Shown here piece by piece: positions 50,090-60,288 of a stretch of 64,000 bases of DNA; positions within the stretch are counted from its first letter, which is position 1; the number at the start of each line of letters is the position of its first letter. The stretch covers positions 17,006,758 through 17,070,757 of the forward strand of contig CM072166.1 in assembly GCA_036850595.1 (NCBI GenBank), read 5' to 3'. Made by a program: the position numbers and the translations under genes. Below the pieces are notes generated by a model, which was not told where the DNA came from, ran no database searches, and was given only the letters and a program-made list of their open reading frames with translations. The DNA comes from Rhyacichthys aspro. Its lineage: Eukaryota > Chordata > Actinopteri > Gobiiformes > Rhyacichthyidae.

Positions 50090-51454
50090 ATGTTTCTTGT
50101 ACAGGTTATATAGGAGAAATTGTGCACAGGTGTAGGTATGTATGGCTTTATAAATCCAGATTTTTGTTAGTCCGTGCACTTCGGTTCGGTTTTTGGCCAA
50201 ATTATAACTGAGGCCCAAAGTTAGGTAGGTTCACAGAGTAAGGTCCTATGGTTACTGACTCAAAGTTCAGATTATGAAAGTAAAAAACACCTTTTTTCTT
50301 GTTTCACAGCAAAAATAAATAGGAGTTTTGACTTTTTGTAGTGAGTGGTTCTGTGCTGCGCAGCCCATTAAGTGGCTGTGAATGAAATTATTTTGTCCAT
50401 CATGTGCACTGGCCTGTGCTGATATGCAAATGTGTCTCAGTGCCAGCAGTTACCATACACTTGGAGCACCTTGGCTTTGTGCTTGAGACCTCATTAGCAT
50501 ACCGGCGCGACCTTTGACCTGCTCCATGTGTAACCGATGCACAGACCGGCAGCAGAGGGAATAGCCGGGTGTCAAGGAGACGGAAGTTCGGCAACAATTG
50601 GAGATGACAGCTCATTCATCATGGCCGAGGTATCCGTTCCACTGAATCGAGCGCATTCTCCACCCTACACTGAGTCCGGCGCTCTTAATTAAAAAACAGG
50701 AACACAGTAAACAACTTCAATGAGTCCGTCTCCGCGCTGCTCTATAGCTCATTAAAAAACATACTTCTGATGTTTGCCGTCTTCCTTGTGGATGAAGAAT
50801 GGGATTGAGCTGTTAATTTGAAGGGCATGCTTTGATTGGGCTTTGTGTTGTCCTGTTTGTTTTTACTACGTGACATGAAGGTGCGTTGTGTGCAGACGAG
50901 ATAACACTGGACTGTCCAATACAGGAGGATTGAGATGGATTGGAGTAAACATATAAATACTCAGACAGTTAAAGACCAATTACAAGTTGTGGCTTTGAAA
51001 ATGCATGAGCTCCCTCCCTGAGCAGGTGTTAGTTCATTAAATTACACATTATGTTAACATCAGAGCAAGTCCGGGAACACAAAACCACATTGACGGTGAC
51101 AATAATCACTTTTCATCGTATGGAAACACTGATCAAGTAATGGCTCCTTCTATTGGATTATATTTACTCCCAAAGACCCAAATATAGAAAGTTTTTGGAG
51201 GAGTCCTTTGACACACAAATCAGTCTGTTTTATTAGGACATTCCAGTGAGTTTTAGTGAGTTTTTATTCTAATATTATAACGTTGGGCTGGAGGAGCAGC
51301 ACAATTACACTGATTCACTCTCTGTGTCTGAACAAATACTAAACATATATACATTTAACGGCTTTTTAACACTTGCTATATATGCTATATGCTATATATA
51401 ATCCTATATATGTGCACAATATTTACAATTGTATATCATGAATGTAACAATAAT
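50090..51454. other. Intergenic; possible regulatory sequence
   Basis: No exon is supported. About 50395-50765 is a non-repetitive, more GC-rich patch with an octamer ATGCAAAT (50424-50431) and several TAAT-core sequences, a composition seen in enhancers, but conservation cannot be assessed. AT-dinucleotide-rich sequence lies at 51375-51425. Confidence 0.35.
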
Positions 51455-51462
51455 AGCATAAA

Positions 51463-52428
51463 TAGGGATGCACTGATCCGATTCTCAGATTGTAAACTAG
51501 TGCTGGATCAGATACCGGTCAATGGAATAAATACATAGGTCTCATCTACTATGTGTAAGATGGAGCGAGTCAAATCAGCGATGTGGAGATGTACTTTTAT
51601 TATAAACTATTTAGTTGTAATTGAGACATGTCACACATCGTGCAGCTACCGTCCCTTTGTGGCCACTCAGAGACAGCAGCATGGGACTTACAAGCATAGC
51701 AGGGTCAGTGAATCAGGGAGAGGGGGACAGTAAGAGTGTGATATATCCAACTGCTTTGTCCACAGTTGTTATTAACTGTTGTTCAGACTGCGGCTTCATG
51801 TTAGCTGCGAGCTAAATGAAAGTTAACTGTTTAATAAATAATAAAGCTTTCACTTTATTAGAATTTCACAGCCCTCCCTCTGAGCGTTTCCACTGAGCCC
51901 CACAGAGCAAACTGCTGTCTCTACTCACTAATATGATTCACACTTGTGAGGTTTGACAAAAAGCTGCTGTTGTAAGACACATTTTATTCATTTTTAATTT
52001 TTTTTATTTCATTCATGTTAAAACAGTGAAGCTACAGACCCTAAAAATCCATCAGGTGGATTATTAACTTGTCTTCCACCTGAGGATGGTTTCTCTTTCC
52101 TTTGGTTTGATCAGTGCTGACCTCCAGATTATATACTACCAAAAGTGAATAATAATTAAAATGAATTATTCATTAACTTAAAGTTGATATTGCATGTCTA
52201 TTTAATGGTAAGAGTTGTTTTTACTTTCTTTTATTTGGACAAATTACAAAAAATGTAATGAAACCCCCATCTCCATAATGGGTCATGTGACAAATACGGG
52301 GTCTTTATTCATATGATATATATTAAAATACCAGTTGGATTGGATAGGCATATGATACCTGCAGATACTTAATAAACCTGGATCGTGATCTGGATCAGTA
52401 CTATAAAAGCTGGATCAGTGCATCCCTA
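51463..52428. mobile_element. hAT-superfamily non-autonomous element, 966 bp
   Basis: The left terminus TAGGGATGCACTGATCCGA and the reverse complement of the right terminus TAGGGATGCACTGATCCAG match at 17 of 19 positions. They are flanked by 8-bp duplications with one mismatch, AGCATAAA (51455-51462) and ATCATAAA (52429-52436). Subterminal GGATCAG repeats occur near the right end. A short frame near 51560 (KMERVKSAMWR) faintly recalls the start of a BED-finger region of hAT transposases, but it is too short and degenerate to assign. Confidence 0.8.
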
Positions 52429-52436
52429 ATCATAAA

Positions 52437-53732
52437 TGTATCTAAATATTACTCATGGTTGATTGATACAATGACATTATATTTACCAAACTTTGTGAAC
52501 TTTTTAAAATCTTATTATTGCTATTTGAAGGCAAAAAAAACCCCTTTCGTTTTATATTGCAATACAGTAATCCTATAATTTAAGGAAAGATTGATTTGAA
52601 TCTGTGCTATTACATTCTTAAAATAAACCGATCAGTATAATTGGGGCCTTTGTTGAATTGTATTTCATGTTGTATTTCACTGATTTTGTGTATTGTTTCC
52701 TGAAGGAAGTGATCCAGACAAACCTGTCCAGTGTGTTGAAGACCAGACTCCTGCCACTTCCACTTTCATCTTCTCTTTCATCAGACATTTTACATAACAT
52801 AGAATAACAAGCATTTGTTTTTGTGCATTACAGAAATGCAATCCTAATGTACTATATATTACAATACATACTTTTTCACCTTACTTTCCACGTGCTGTCA
52901 CAGTTTGCAGTCAATTAAAAATGAACAATGCACGGCCTTATTTGTCATTTTATTGCACTTATTTTTCACATGACTTCCTAATTGTGGCCTGAGCACAGTT
53001 TATTTAGGATTCTCATTTAAGATCATTTTAAAACACTCTCAGGCAGCAGTTAAGTAAGTAAATTGTGTTAATAAATGTTACATACATCAGAAAAGATAAA
53101 GAAACACATATTTAATCTGTTCACATTCTGGTTGATACTACCTTCAGCAGTTTTTATCAAATCATATTCATCTGTTAAAGTATGTAGACCATGTCTAGTT
53201 TAAAAAGAGTGCAGAGCCATTATGAACAGTAAATATTAATACTTAGTAAAACACAGATCAGAGGCAGACATGATCTTTATTTTCAGGACACTGCAGGTGA
53301 AGCTGGTCCATGTTCTTCTTTGTCACAGGATTGACACGGGTCTAATCTTCATGTAACTGTTCCACAGAGGTTCTTTCTCACAGGACACACACAGACACAC
53401 ACAAAAACAAAATACAGTATTTAATGTTTAGCCAATAAAACATGTAGAAATACAAAGCTGTTTCTCCACAGTAAGTAAGAGATTATACGTGTGACTAAAT
53501 ACTTGTATGCTTCTTAACTTAAACACTCATCAATGTCACACTAAGAAAAAAAAACATTAAAAGTGGATCTGAGTGTTGCTTTATCTATAGTTTATGTGTA
53601 AATGGAAAATACAGGTCTGTCTAAATGCTGCACATTTGCAGGGGTCCTGGGTTTAGCGTTATATGAACTAAAAGATCACTATTTGAATATCTTCACGGTC
53701 GGAGGCCTGGTCCACAACAGTTAGCAGCAGCC
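52437..53732. other. Intergenic; nothing firm
   Basis: AT-rich sequence without a supported exon. An AATAAA on the minus strand near 53279 with GC-richer sequence beside it could mark a transcript end, but no coding exon was found for it. Confidence 0.35.
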
Positions 53733-53822
53733 GTTAGCATGTTGTTAGCCATTAGCTTGTTGTTGGCCATTAGCTTGTTGTTGGCCGTTAGCATGTTGTT
53801 AGCCGTTAGCTTGTTCAGCTCC
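53733..53822 (+). repeat. 18-bp tandem repeat, about 5 copies
   Basis: Units of the form GTTAGCATGTTGTTAGCC start at 53733, 53751, 53769, 53787 and 53805. Two sub-variants alternate (GTTAGCATG.. and ATTAGCTTG..). Confidence 0.85.
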
Positions 53823-54139
53823 GGTCGGCACTGAGATGAGGGGCGTGTTTCTGAACCGCGCATTTGAAAAGCCCGCCCAGGAGCAGTTTAGACGCTGCCC
53901 TCTCTGCCCATTTTAGTAATATCCTCAAAAGGAGGAGTCAAAATATCCAAGATGGAAGCACCGTTCATTGGGGGTCATTTGGACGAATTAGACCAAATGG
54001 AGACATTGCTTCCATTATTTATACGTTCTATGGTACGAACGCGCACGAGAGCGAGCACGACACTGACTGCAGTTCCTCTAACGGCCACAGGTGTCAGTAA
54101 CTGGTAGAAATTTATGAAAGTTACACAATGGCCCTTTAA

Positions 54140-55081
54140 AGGTCCTATATTATACTATTTTGAACATTATACAGTGTATTTTGGATACATTTAGGTTACC
54201 ATATCACGTTTTGCAACATGAAACACACAATAATGATCTTATACAAGCGGTTTGAATGAGCTCTCATCATGAGTCCAAAGTGAAAGGTCTGATTTGGCGC
54301 TGTCACTTTAAGGCTCAGCTCTCCCGTGTTGGCTCCGCCCACTCATGACGTCATGCTAGCGCTGGAAACAGACTGAAGTAAACACGGTACATCGTAGTAA
54401 TAACTTTTTCAGCAATAGCTTTGAGAGTAACTAAGCCGTTTATCTTCGACCCAGAGTCTGACTCTGAGTTTAAGAACATGAGCAAACACAAACACCTCGA
54501 AGGCTTCTACAAGACGTTTCTGCTTGGTAAATGAGAAACTATTTATTGTGTATGTTTCTATGGTGTAGCCCGTAGCATAGCGCGTGTTAACTGCTTCTGT
54601 TTATCGGTGCACATGTGGAAATGACCGTACAATGCCTACTGAAGTTGAGAATGTATGCTGCCTGGAGACTCCTAAGGAGCTGTTGTGCAGTGTATTGAAA
54701 GAACTATAATAAAGTAGCCTAGCAATATGTAGTGCTATGCAGTAATACTTGTTAGTAATACATGTTGCTGACAGTAAGTAAGCTAACACAGTAGCAGCGA
54801 TGCTTCTCTGTGTCTGAGCTGCAGAGCACGGCACTTGTTGACAGTGCAGGAGAGAGGGGCAGGAGGAGTGTGGAGGAGCACTTCCTGGAGAGGAGTGGTT
54901 TATTTCACATATTGACATTGCGTGAAACAGCTCGTTGAAAGGACTGTAGCTCAAACTAAATAAATTACTTAAACATGAGCGAATGAAACAAAACACAACT
55001 TTGGGTATGTGTTTGAGGTAGAAACAACGTTAGAACATGGTTAAAAGCTCCGAAAAGTCGATTTAGCATAATATGGGACCT
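54140..55081. mobile_element. TTAA-target DNA transposon (piggyBac/Kolobok-type), 942 bp, non-autonomous
   Basis: The left end AGGTCCTATATTATACTA and the reverse complement of the right end AGGTCCCATATTATGCTA match at 16 of 18. TTAA flanks both sides (54136-54139 and 55082-55085). TTAA duplication is typical of piggyBac and Kolobok superfamilies, and the short termini do not decide between them. The interior holds a GC-richer block with an exon-like frame around 54430-54525 and is too short for a transposase. Confidence 0.75.
54430..54525 (+). pseudogene. Exon-like coding relic inside the TTAA element
   Basis: A plus-strand frame reads KPFIFDPESDSEFKNMSKHK and continues EGFYKTFLL up to a candidate donor (CTTG followed by GTAAATG at about 54525). 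The acidic 'F.P.SD.EF' style recalls N-termini of hypothetical proteins carried by fish DNA transposons. This is recollection only. No ATG in good context is seen, so it is probably a relic exon of the parental element. Confidence 0.3.
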
Positions 55082-55085
55082 TTAA

Positions 55086-56015
55086 AGACTGGAACAGAAG
55101 TGTCACAACAACAGAGTGTCCTCTACGTTCTACTGTTTTCTATCAAAATCCACCTATGTTTTCATTTATCCAGGTCACAGTATCTGTTATTACACCTGGA
55201 AGTAGGCATCTGGACACAGTGTTTTATAGGACTGTCCCGATACACGTTTTCCAGAATAAGTTTGAGTGAGTTTTACATGTTTTATCAGTGATTTATTTTG
55301 AAGGAGACTGTCTTTGTGCTGTTCTTCTTCTTCTTCTTCTTCTTCTTCTTTTTCTTCTTCTTCTTCCTAAAATTTTCCAATGAATATACGTCATTTATTT
55401 AGAAGAACATAAAGGCTTAATTATTCCCTAAATGCTCCGAAGGTTCATGTTAACATGTTTATTACTGTATATTACACTTTGTTCTGTTCAGTCAGAATCA
55501 AAAAGAAAGATATTTGTTTTTATATTCACTTCATATTTAATGAAAACACAGCTTATGTTAGATGCCTATTGTCTAATAATCTTACATTTCTGCAAATATT
55601 TCCACAAACACATGATTAAAGCTTATGGGCTTTTTATTTACAGTTATTTACAATCATTTACAGTTATTTACAGTTAATGCACAAATCATTTGACAAAACA
55701 TGTGTAATAATGATATAATGATAATAATATACAATGATAATATGATAAAGGGTTAAAGGGTTGAAAAGAACGCAACTGGGCGTAGTTTGGAAACAGAAGA
55801 CGTGAGTTCTACAGTCGACTGGTCTGAGATCAGAGAAAGAAAAGCTTTATAACAGGATTTATAACAAACACACAATGTCAGTACATTTCAAACCAGGAAA
55901 CACTCTCCGTCAACGACTGGTCCAGCCCCAGGACTAGACCCCTACCACAAACAGAGCAGGGGTCTGTGTGTTCATCAGTGAGGAGTGCAGTGATCTGTTT
56001 CAACCCTTTAACATA
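55086..56015. other. Probable 3' flank of the six-exon gene
   Basis: AT-rich sequence with a TTC microsatellite at 55322-55367. On the minus strand an AATAAA at 55638-55633 is the first clear polyadenylation signal I find beyond the stop codon at 57412-57410, so a 3' UTR of about 1.8 kb is possible. No coding exon is seen. Confidence 0.35.
55322..55367. repeat. (TTC)n microsatellite
   Basis: About 15 TTC units with a single interruption (TTTTTC). Confidence 0.9.
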
Positions 56016-56395
56016 TTATAATAATAATATAATAATAATACTAACACTAATAATACTAACACTAATAACACAAACACTAATAACACTAACACTAATAATA
56101 ATAACAATACTAATAATACTAACACTAGTAACACTAATAATAATACTAACACTAACACTAAATATAATAATAATACTAACACTAACACTAAAACTAATAA
56201 TAATAATAATACAAACACTAACACTAAAACTAATAATAATAATAATACAAACACTAACACTAAAACTAATAATAATAATAATAATAATAATAATACAAAC
56301 ACTAACACTAAAACTAATAATAATAATAATAACACTAAAACTAATAATAATAATAATACTAACACTAATAACACAAACACTAATAACACTAACAC

Positions 56396-56426
<31 letters not shown>

Positions 56427-56503
56427 AACACTAAAACTAATAATAATAATAACACTAACACTAACATTAAAACTAATAATAATAATAATACTAACACTAA
56501 AAC

Positions 56504-56536
<33 letters not shown>

Positions 56537-57323
56537 AAACACTAACACTAATAATAATAATAATAATACAAACACTAACACTAAAACTAATAATAATAAT
56601 AATACTAACACTAACACTAAAACTAATAATAATAATAATACAAACACTAACACTAAAACTACTAATAATAATAATACTAACACTAACACTAAAACTAATA
56701 ATAATAATAATACTAACACTAATAACACAAACACTAATAACACTAACACTAATAACACAAACAGTAATAACACAAACACTAATAACACTAACATTAATAA
56801 TAATAATAACACTAATAATACTAACACCAGTAACACTAATAATAATAATAATACTAACACTAAAACTAATAATAATAATAATAATAATAATACTAACACT
56901 AAAATTACTACTAATAATAATAATACAAACACTAAAACTAAAACTAATAATAATAATAATACTAACACTAATAACACAAACACTAATAACACAAACACTA
57001 ATAACACAAACACTAATAACACTAACACTAATAATAATAATAACACTAATAATACTAACACCAGTAACACTCATAATAATAATAATACTAACACTAAAAC
57101 TAATAATAATAATAATAATACTAACACTAACACTAAAACTAATAATAATAATAATAATAATACTAACACTAACACTAAAACTACTACTAATAATAATACA
57201 AACACTAACACTAAAACTAATAATAATAATAATAATAATACTAACACTAATAATACTAACATTAATAATAATACTAACACTAAAACTAATAATAAAAACG
57301 ATAATAATAATAATAACAATAAT
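56016..57323. repeat. Triplet-phased AAT / AACACT compound minisatellite, 1.3 kb
   Basis: The block is built almost wholly of (ATA)n runs alternating with CTA, ACA, CAA and AAA triplets. A loose higher-order unit such as ACTAACACTAAAACT plus (AAT)4-8 recurs throughout. All spacing is in multiples of three, so long stop-free frames exist on both strands (up to 478 codons) with only I, T, L or V, L, S-type composition. They are not genes. On the minus strand it reads TTAGTG/TTATTA and starts 86 bp past the stop codon of the six-exon gene. Confidence 0.95.
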
Positions 57324-57409
57324 GTGTGAGTCTTTGCTGTGGTTCTTCTGGATCTTCTTGTGGCTCACTCTGGTCTCAGTTTGGTGCTTCAGTCTGTTGT
57401 AGTTCTAGT

Positions 57410-58099
57410 TTACATCATCAGAAGCACCACTCCCACGATCGAGAGGATGATCATGATGCTAACGCAGATTCCACAGAAAACACGCATGTCTTTTAGAAGG
57501 TCTCTCAGCTTCTTCCAGATGACACACTTTTTTGGCTTCTTTTTGGTGTCATCGCTGGTGCCAGCCTCTTCCACCTCGATCTCAGACTCCTCCAGAAGCA
57601 CATCTTGCACAAACTGGGCAACGTTAGAGCTGTCTTCATCATCACTGTCTTCATCGTCAGTGGGGTCGGCTTTCTTGCACAGAAGCCCCGTCTTTTTCCA
57701 CGTGACAATGATCCTTCTCCGACAAAACTTAAACTCAAAAGAAGGAGCTGGCTTTTGTGTTTTCGGAGATTTGGTTGACTTTAAATCTCCTTCTGGGGTT
57801 TTCTTTTTGCCCAGTTTCCAGCTCTTCCCCACAGAAGCCGTCTTGTTTGTGGGCTCTTTCTCTTGTCCTTTTCCGAACAGCCGTTTCCAGCTGAACTTAG
57901 TGGAGCGAGTTGGTGGCTCCACTTCAGGTTTGGACCCCTCCGTCTCCTCCAGAAGCTCATCGACGTAAACCGAGGGTAGGATCGGTAAATCCAAGTCGGA
58001 GCTTGGGAACTGGGCCCAGTCTGGAGTCGAGGATGGTTCTGGAGTCACCTCAATCCTGGAGATGGTTCCAGACTCCATTTTAGGAGCGATGATCTCCAC
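57410..58099 (-). CDS. Six-exon gene, exon 6 (terminal exon with tail anchor)
   Basis: 229 codons and a TAA stop (57412-57410). The first 80 or so residues are the long module. The rest is found only here: a Lys/Pro-rich stretch, FEFKFCRRRIIVTWKK, the acidic DPTDDEDSDDEDSS, a region predicted helical by eye (VAQFVQDVLLEESEIEVEE), basic KKKPKKCVIWKKLRDLLK and the terminal hydrophobic segment RVFCGICVSIMIILSIVGVV. A basic flank just before a C-terminal membrane segment suggests the rest of the protein faces the cytosol. Confidence 0.8.
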   Translation of the reverse strand: MEIIAPKMESGTISRIEVTPEPSSTPDWAQFPSSDLDLPILPSVYVDELLEETEGSKPEVEPPTRSTKFSWKRLFGKGQEKEPTNKTASVGKSWKLGKKKTPEGDLKSTKSPKTQKPAPSFEFKFCRRRIIVTWKKTGLLCKKADPTDDEDSDDEDSSNVAQFVQDVLLEESEIEVEEAGTSDDTKKKPKKCVIWKKLRDLLKDMRVFCGICVSIMIILSIVGVVLLMM

Positions 58100-60288
58100 C
58101 TGATGAAAGACAAACAGAGGAATATGAAAATCACATTAGAAATGATTCATGGCAACAGTAAAACTCACAAAATCTCCACAAATTTTGATAAAAACTCGTC
58201 TCGTACCTGTTCCTCCACTTTGGAGGCATCTCCACAGGAAAAAGGGTGGGCTGATGGTTTCTCACCCTTTTCCAGAATGGTCTCTGGGTGAACAGAGGCT
58301 TTTCCAAACAGCCGTTTCCAGCTGAACTTAGTGGAGCGAGTTGGAGGCTCCACTTCAGGTTTGGACTCCGACTGGGCTCGGTCTGGAGTCGAGGATGGTC
58401 CTGGAGTCACCTCAATCCTGGACCTGGTCCCAGACTCCATTTTAGGAGCGATGATCTCCACCTGATGAAAGACAAACAGAGGAACATGAAAATCACATTA
58501 GAAATGATTCATGGCAACAGTAAAGTTCACAACTTAAGAAACATAAACATTTCTAGAAAAACTACATCTCATTTTCTTCTGGATTCTACAAAATCCAACT
58601 AAAATATTACATTTTCTAAACATTTTAATAGTTTTTACTTCTACAATGGAAACACATGGAATTACATTTTTACTTCAAAATATTTACACATTTTGTACAA
58701 ACTGGTCTCGTACCTGTTCCTCGGTCTCAGGGGTCTCTTCAATGGCAAAAGGATGGACTGATGGTTTCTCAACCTTTTCCACAAAGTCAGGGAGAAAAGA
58801 GTCACCGTTGATGAAGTTGATGATCTCCACCTGATGAAAGACAAACAGAGGAATATGACAATCACATTAGAAATGATTCATGGCAACAGTAAAACTCACA
58901 AAATCTACACAAATTTAGATAAAAAGGTTTTGTCTTTTTGAGTTCAAGTAAATGTGTTGTTTTTTCATAAACTGAACAAAAAGTAAAAGGAAAGAAATGC
59001 TGCTGTAAACTCACTCACTTCTGTCATATCTTATAACTGTCCAGAAATGTGTTTTTATAAATTGTTAAAAAGCCCAGAGACAGTACATTAACATGAGGAC
59101 AGACTCTTCTGTTCCTCTGCTGAATTTATAAAACATACACAACGTTGATAAAAGCAACAACATAAACATTTCCAGAAAACTACATCTCATTTTCTTCTGG
59201 ATTCTACAAAATCCAACTAAAATATTACATTTTCTAAAATATAAAAAGTTTACTTCTCAATAAAATGGAAACACATTTTTACTTCAAAATATTTACACAT
59301 TTTGTACAAACTCATCTCGTACCTGTTCCTCCACTTTGAAGGCATCTCCACGGGAAAAAGGGTGGGCTGCTGTTATCGCACCCTTTTCCAGAATGATCTC
59401 AGGGAGAAAAGAGTCATCGTTGGAGTCGACGCTCTGAGACTCCAACTGTGTGTCATTAATGACGTCGAACATCCTTCTCTGTTCGAAGTCTACGGTGGGT
59501 TTTGTCTCTTTCTTCTTTCGGACATTTCTAATCAGTGTTATTAACTTTTTGAAACAGCCCGGTGTCTCCTCCTGAAGCTCATCAACGTAAACCGAAGGTA
59601 GGATCGGTAAATCCTTCGGTAAAATGGAGTTTGGGAACTGGGCCCAGTCTGGAGTTGAGGATGGTCCTGGAGTCACCTCAATCCTGGACCTGGTCCCAGA
59701 CTCCATTTTAGAAGAGATGATCTCCACCTGATGAAAGACAAACAGAGGAATATGAAAATCACATTAGAAATGATTCATGGCAACAGTAAAGTTCACAAAA
59801 TAAGAAACATAAACATTTCCAGAAAAACTACATCTCATTTTCTTCTGGATTCTTCTAACTAAAATATTACATTTTCAAAAAATTTTAATAGTTTTTTATT
59901 TCTCAACAAAATGGAAACACAACCATTTTACATTTTTACTTCAAAATATTAACACATTTTGTACAAACTGGTCTCGTACCTGTTCCCCGGTCTCAGGGGT
60001 CTCTTCAATGGCAAAAGGGTGGACTGTTGTCATCTCACCCTCTTCCTCAATCATCTCAAGGAGAATATGGTGGATTGAGATGATCTTCACCTGATGAAAG
60101 ACAAACAGAGGAATATGAAAATCACATTAGAAATGATTCATGGCAACAGTAAAACTCACAAAATTTCCACAAATGTAGATCAAACCCATCTGGTCTCGTA
60201 CCTGTTCCTCCTCAGGGGTCTCTTCAATGGCAAAAGGATGGGCTGATGGTATCTCACCCTCTTCCACAGTTTCCAGAAGTGAAATCAT
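57410..60288 (-). CDS. Unrecognised six-exon gene encoding a repeat-built, probably tail-anchored protein (554 aa)
   Basis: Join on the minus strand: 60288-60202, 60090-59980, 59727-59323, 58830-58714, 58461-58207, 58099-57410. Every acceptor reads TTTCATCAG and every donor CAG followed by GTACGAGA. All introns are phase 0, so the exons total 29+37+135+39+85+229 codons plus TAA. The start is supported by an A at -3 and an in-frame TGA 12 bases upstream of the ATG. Exons 2-6 begin V[E/K]II. Exons 1-5 end in an HPF...EQ block. The last exon adds TKFSWKRLFGK, an acidic run (DPTDDEDSDDEDSS), a basic stretch and a final hydrophobic segment of about 24 residues with almost nothing after it, as in C-tail-anchored proteins. 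No enzyme domain or known family is recognised. Function unknown. Intact frames in all copies argue against a pseudogene. Exon skipping would keep frame. Confidence 0.75.
58207..58461 (-). CDS. Six-exon gene, exon 5 (long module)
   Basis: 85 codons. Compared with exon 6 it keeps VEIIAPKMESG...STPD and KPEVEPPTRSTKFSWKRLFG but lacks the DLPILPSVYVDEL block. It ends SAHPFSCGDASKVEEQ like exon 3. The near-identical nucleotide sequence shared with exon 6 points to a recent duplication. Confidence 0.74.
58714..58830 (-). CDS. Six-exon gene, exon 4 (short module)
   Basis: 39 codons, VEIINFINGDSFLPDFVEKV then EKPSVHPFAIEETPETEEQ. The SFLP piece recalls exon 3 and the end matches exon 2, so this exon is a mosaic. 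The intron before it is 492 bp, starting and ending like the other introns but with unrelated sequence in the middle. Confidence 0.72.
59323..59727 (-). CDS. Six-exon gene, exon 3 (long module)
   Basis: 135 codons. It starts VEIISSKMESGTRSRIEVTP and includes DLPILPSVYVDELQEET, both shared with exon 6. A basic segment found only here (ITLIRNVRKKKETKP) and the acidic stretch VDSNDDSFLPEIILEKG follow. It ends AAHPFSRGDAFKVEEQ, shared with exon 5. The first codon is GTG read as valine after the acceptor AG, not a start. Confidence 0.75.
59980..60090 (-). CDS. Six-exon gene, exon 2 (short module)
   Basis: 37 codons starting VKIISIHHILLEMIEEEGE and ending TVHPFAIEETPETGEQ. The final 16 residues match exon 4 almost exactly. 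The intron before it (111 bp) is a copy of the 107-bp intron before exon 6. The intron after it (252 bp) is a copy of the intron after exon 4. Confidence 0.72.
60202..60288 (-). CDS. Six-exon gene, exon 1 (start codon)
   Basis: 29 codons, MISLLETVEEGE then IPSAHPFAIEETPEEEQ, ending CAG at the donor GTACGAGACC. It resembles the second half of exons 2 and 4 but begins with its own ATG. It carries no acceptor-like TTTCATCAG upstream, so it is the first coding exon. Upstream on the minus strand a CCAAT-box core (60354-60350) and a TGACTCA site (60314-60320) are present; their use is unproven. Confidence 0.7.

Noticed and set aside
55966..57402. 478-codon plus-strand open frame (and 450- and 356-codon frames on the minus strand) through the AAT-rich array
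   Set aside because: The composition is only Ile/Thr/Leu (or Ser/Val/Ile, Leu/Val). The frame stays open because every repeat unit is a multiple of three. No splice or start context supports a gene.
57339..57968. 209-codon plus-strand open frame
   Set aside because: It is antisense to exon 6 of the six-exon gene, whose splice sites and module homology to the other exons decide the strand.
57410..58099. Exon 6 (and exons 3 and 5) as stand-alone genes beginning 'MEII'
   Set aside because: The first codon of each is GTG directly after a splice acceptor TTTCATCAG. It is an internal valine, and exon 1 supplies the real ATG.
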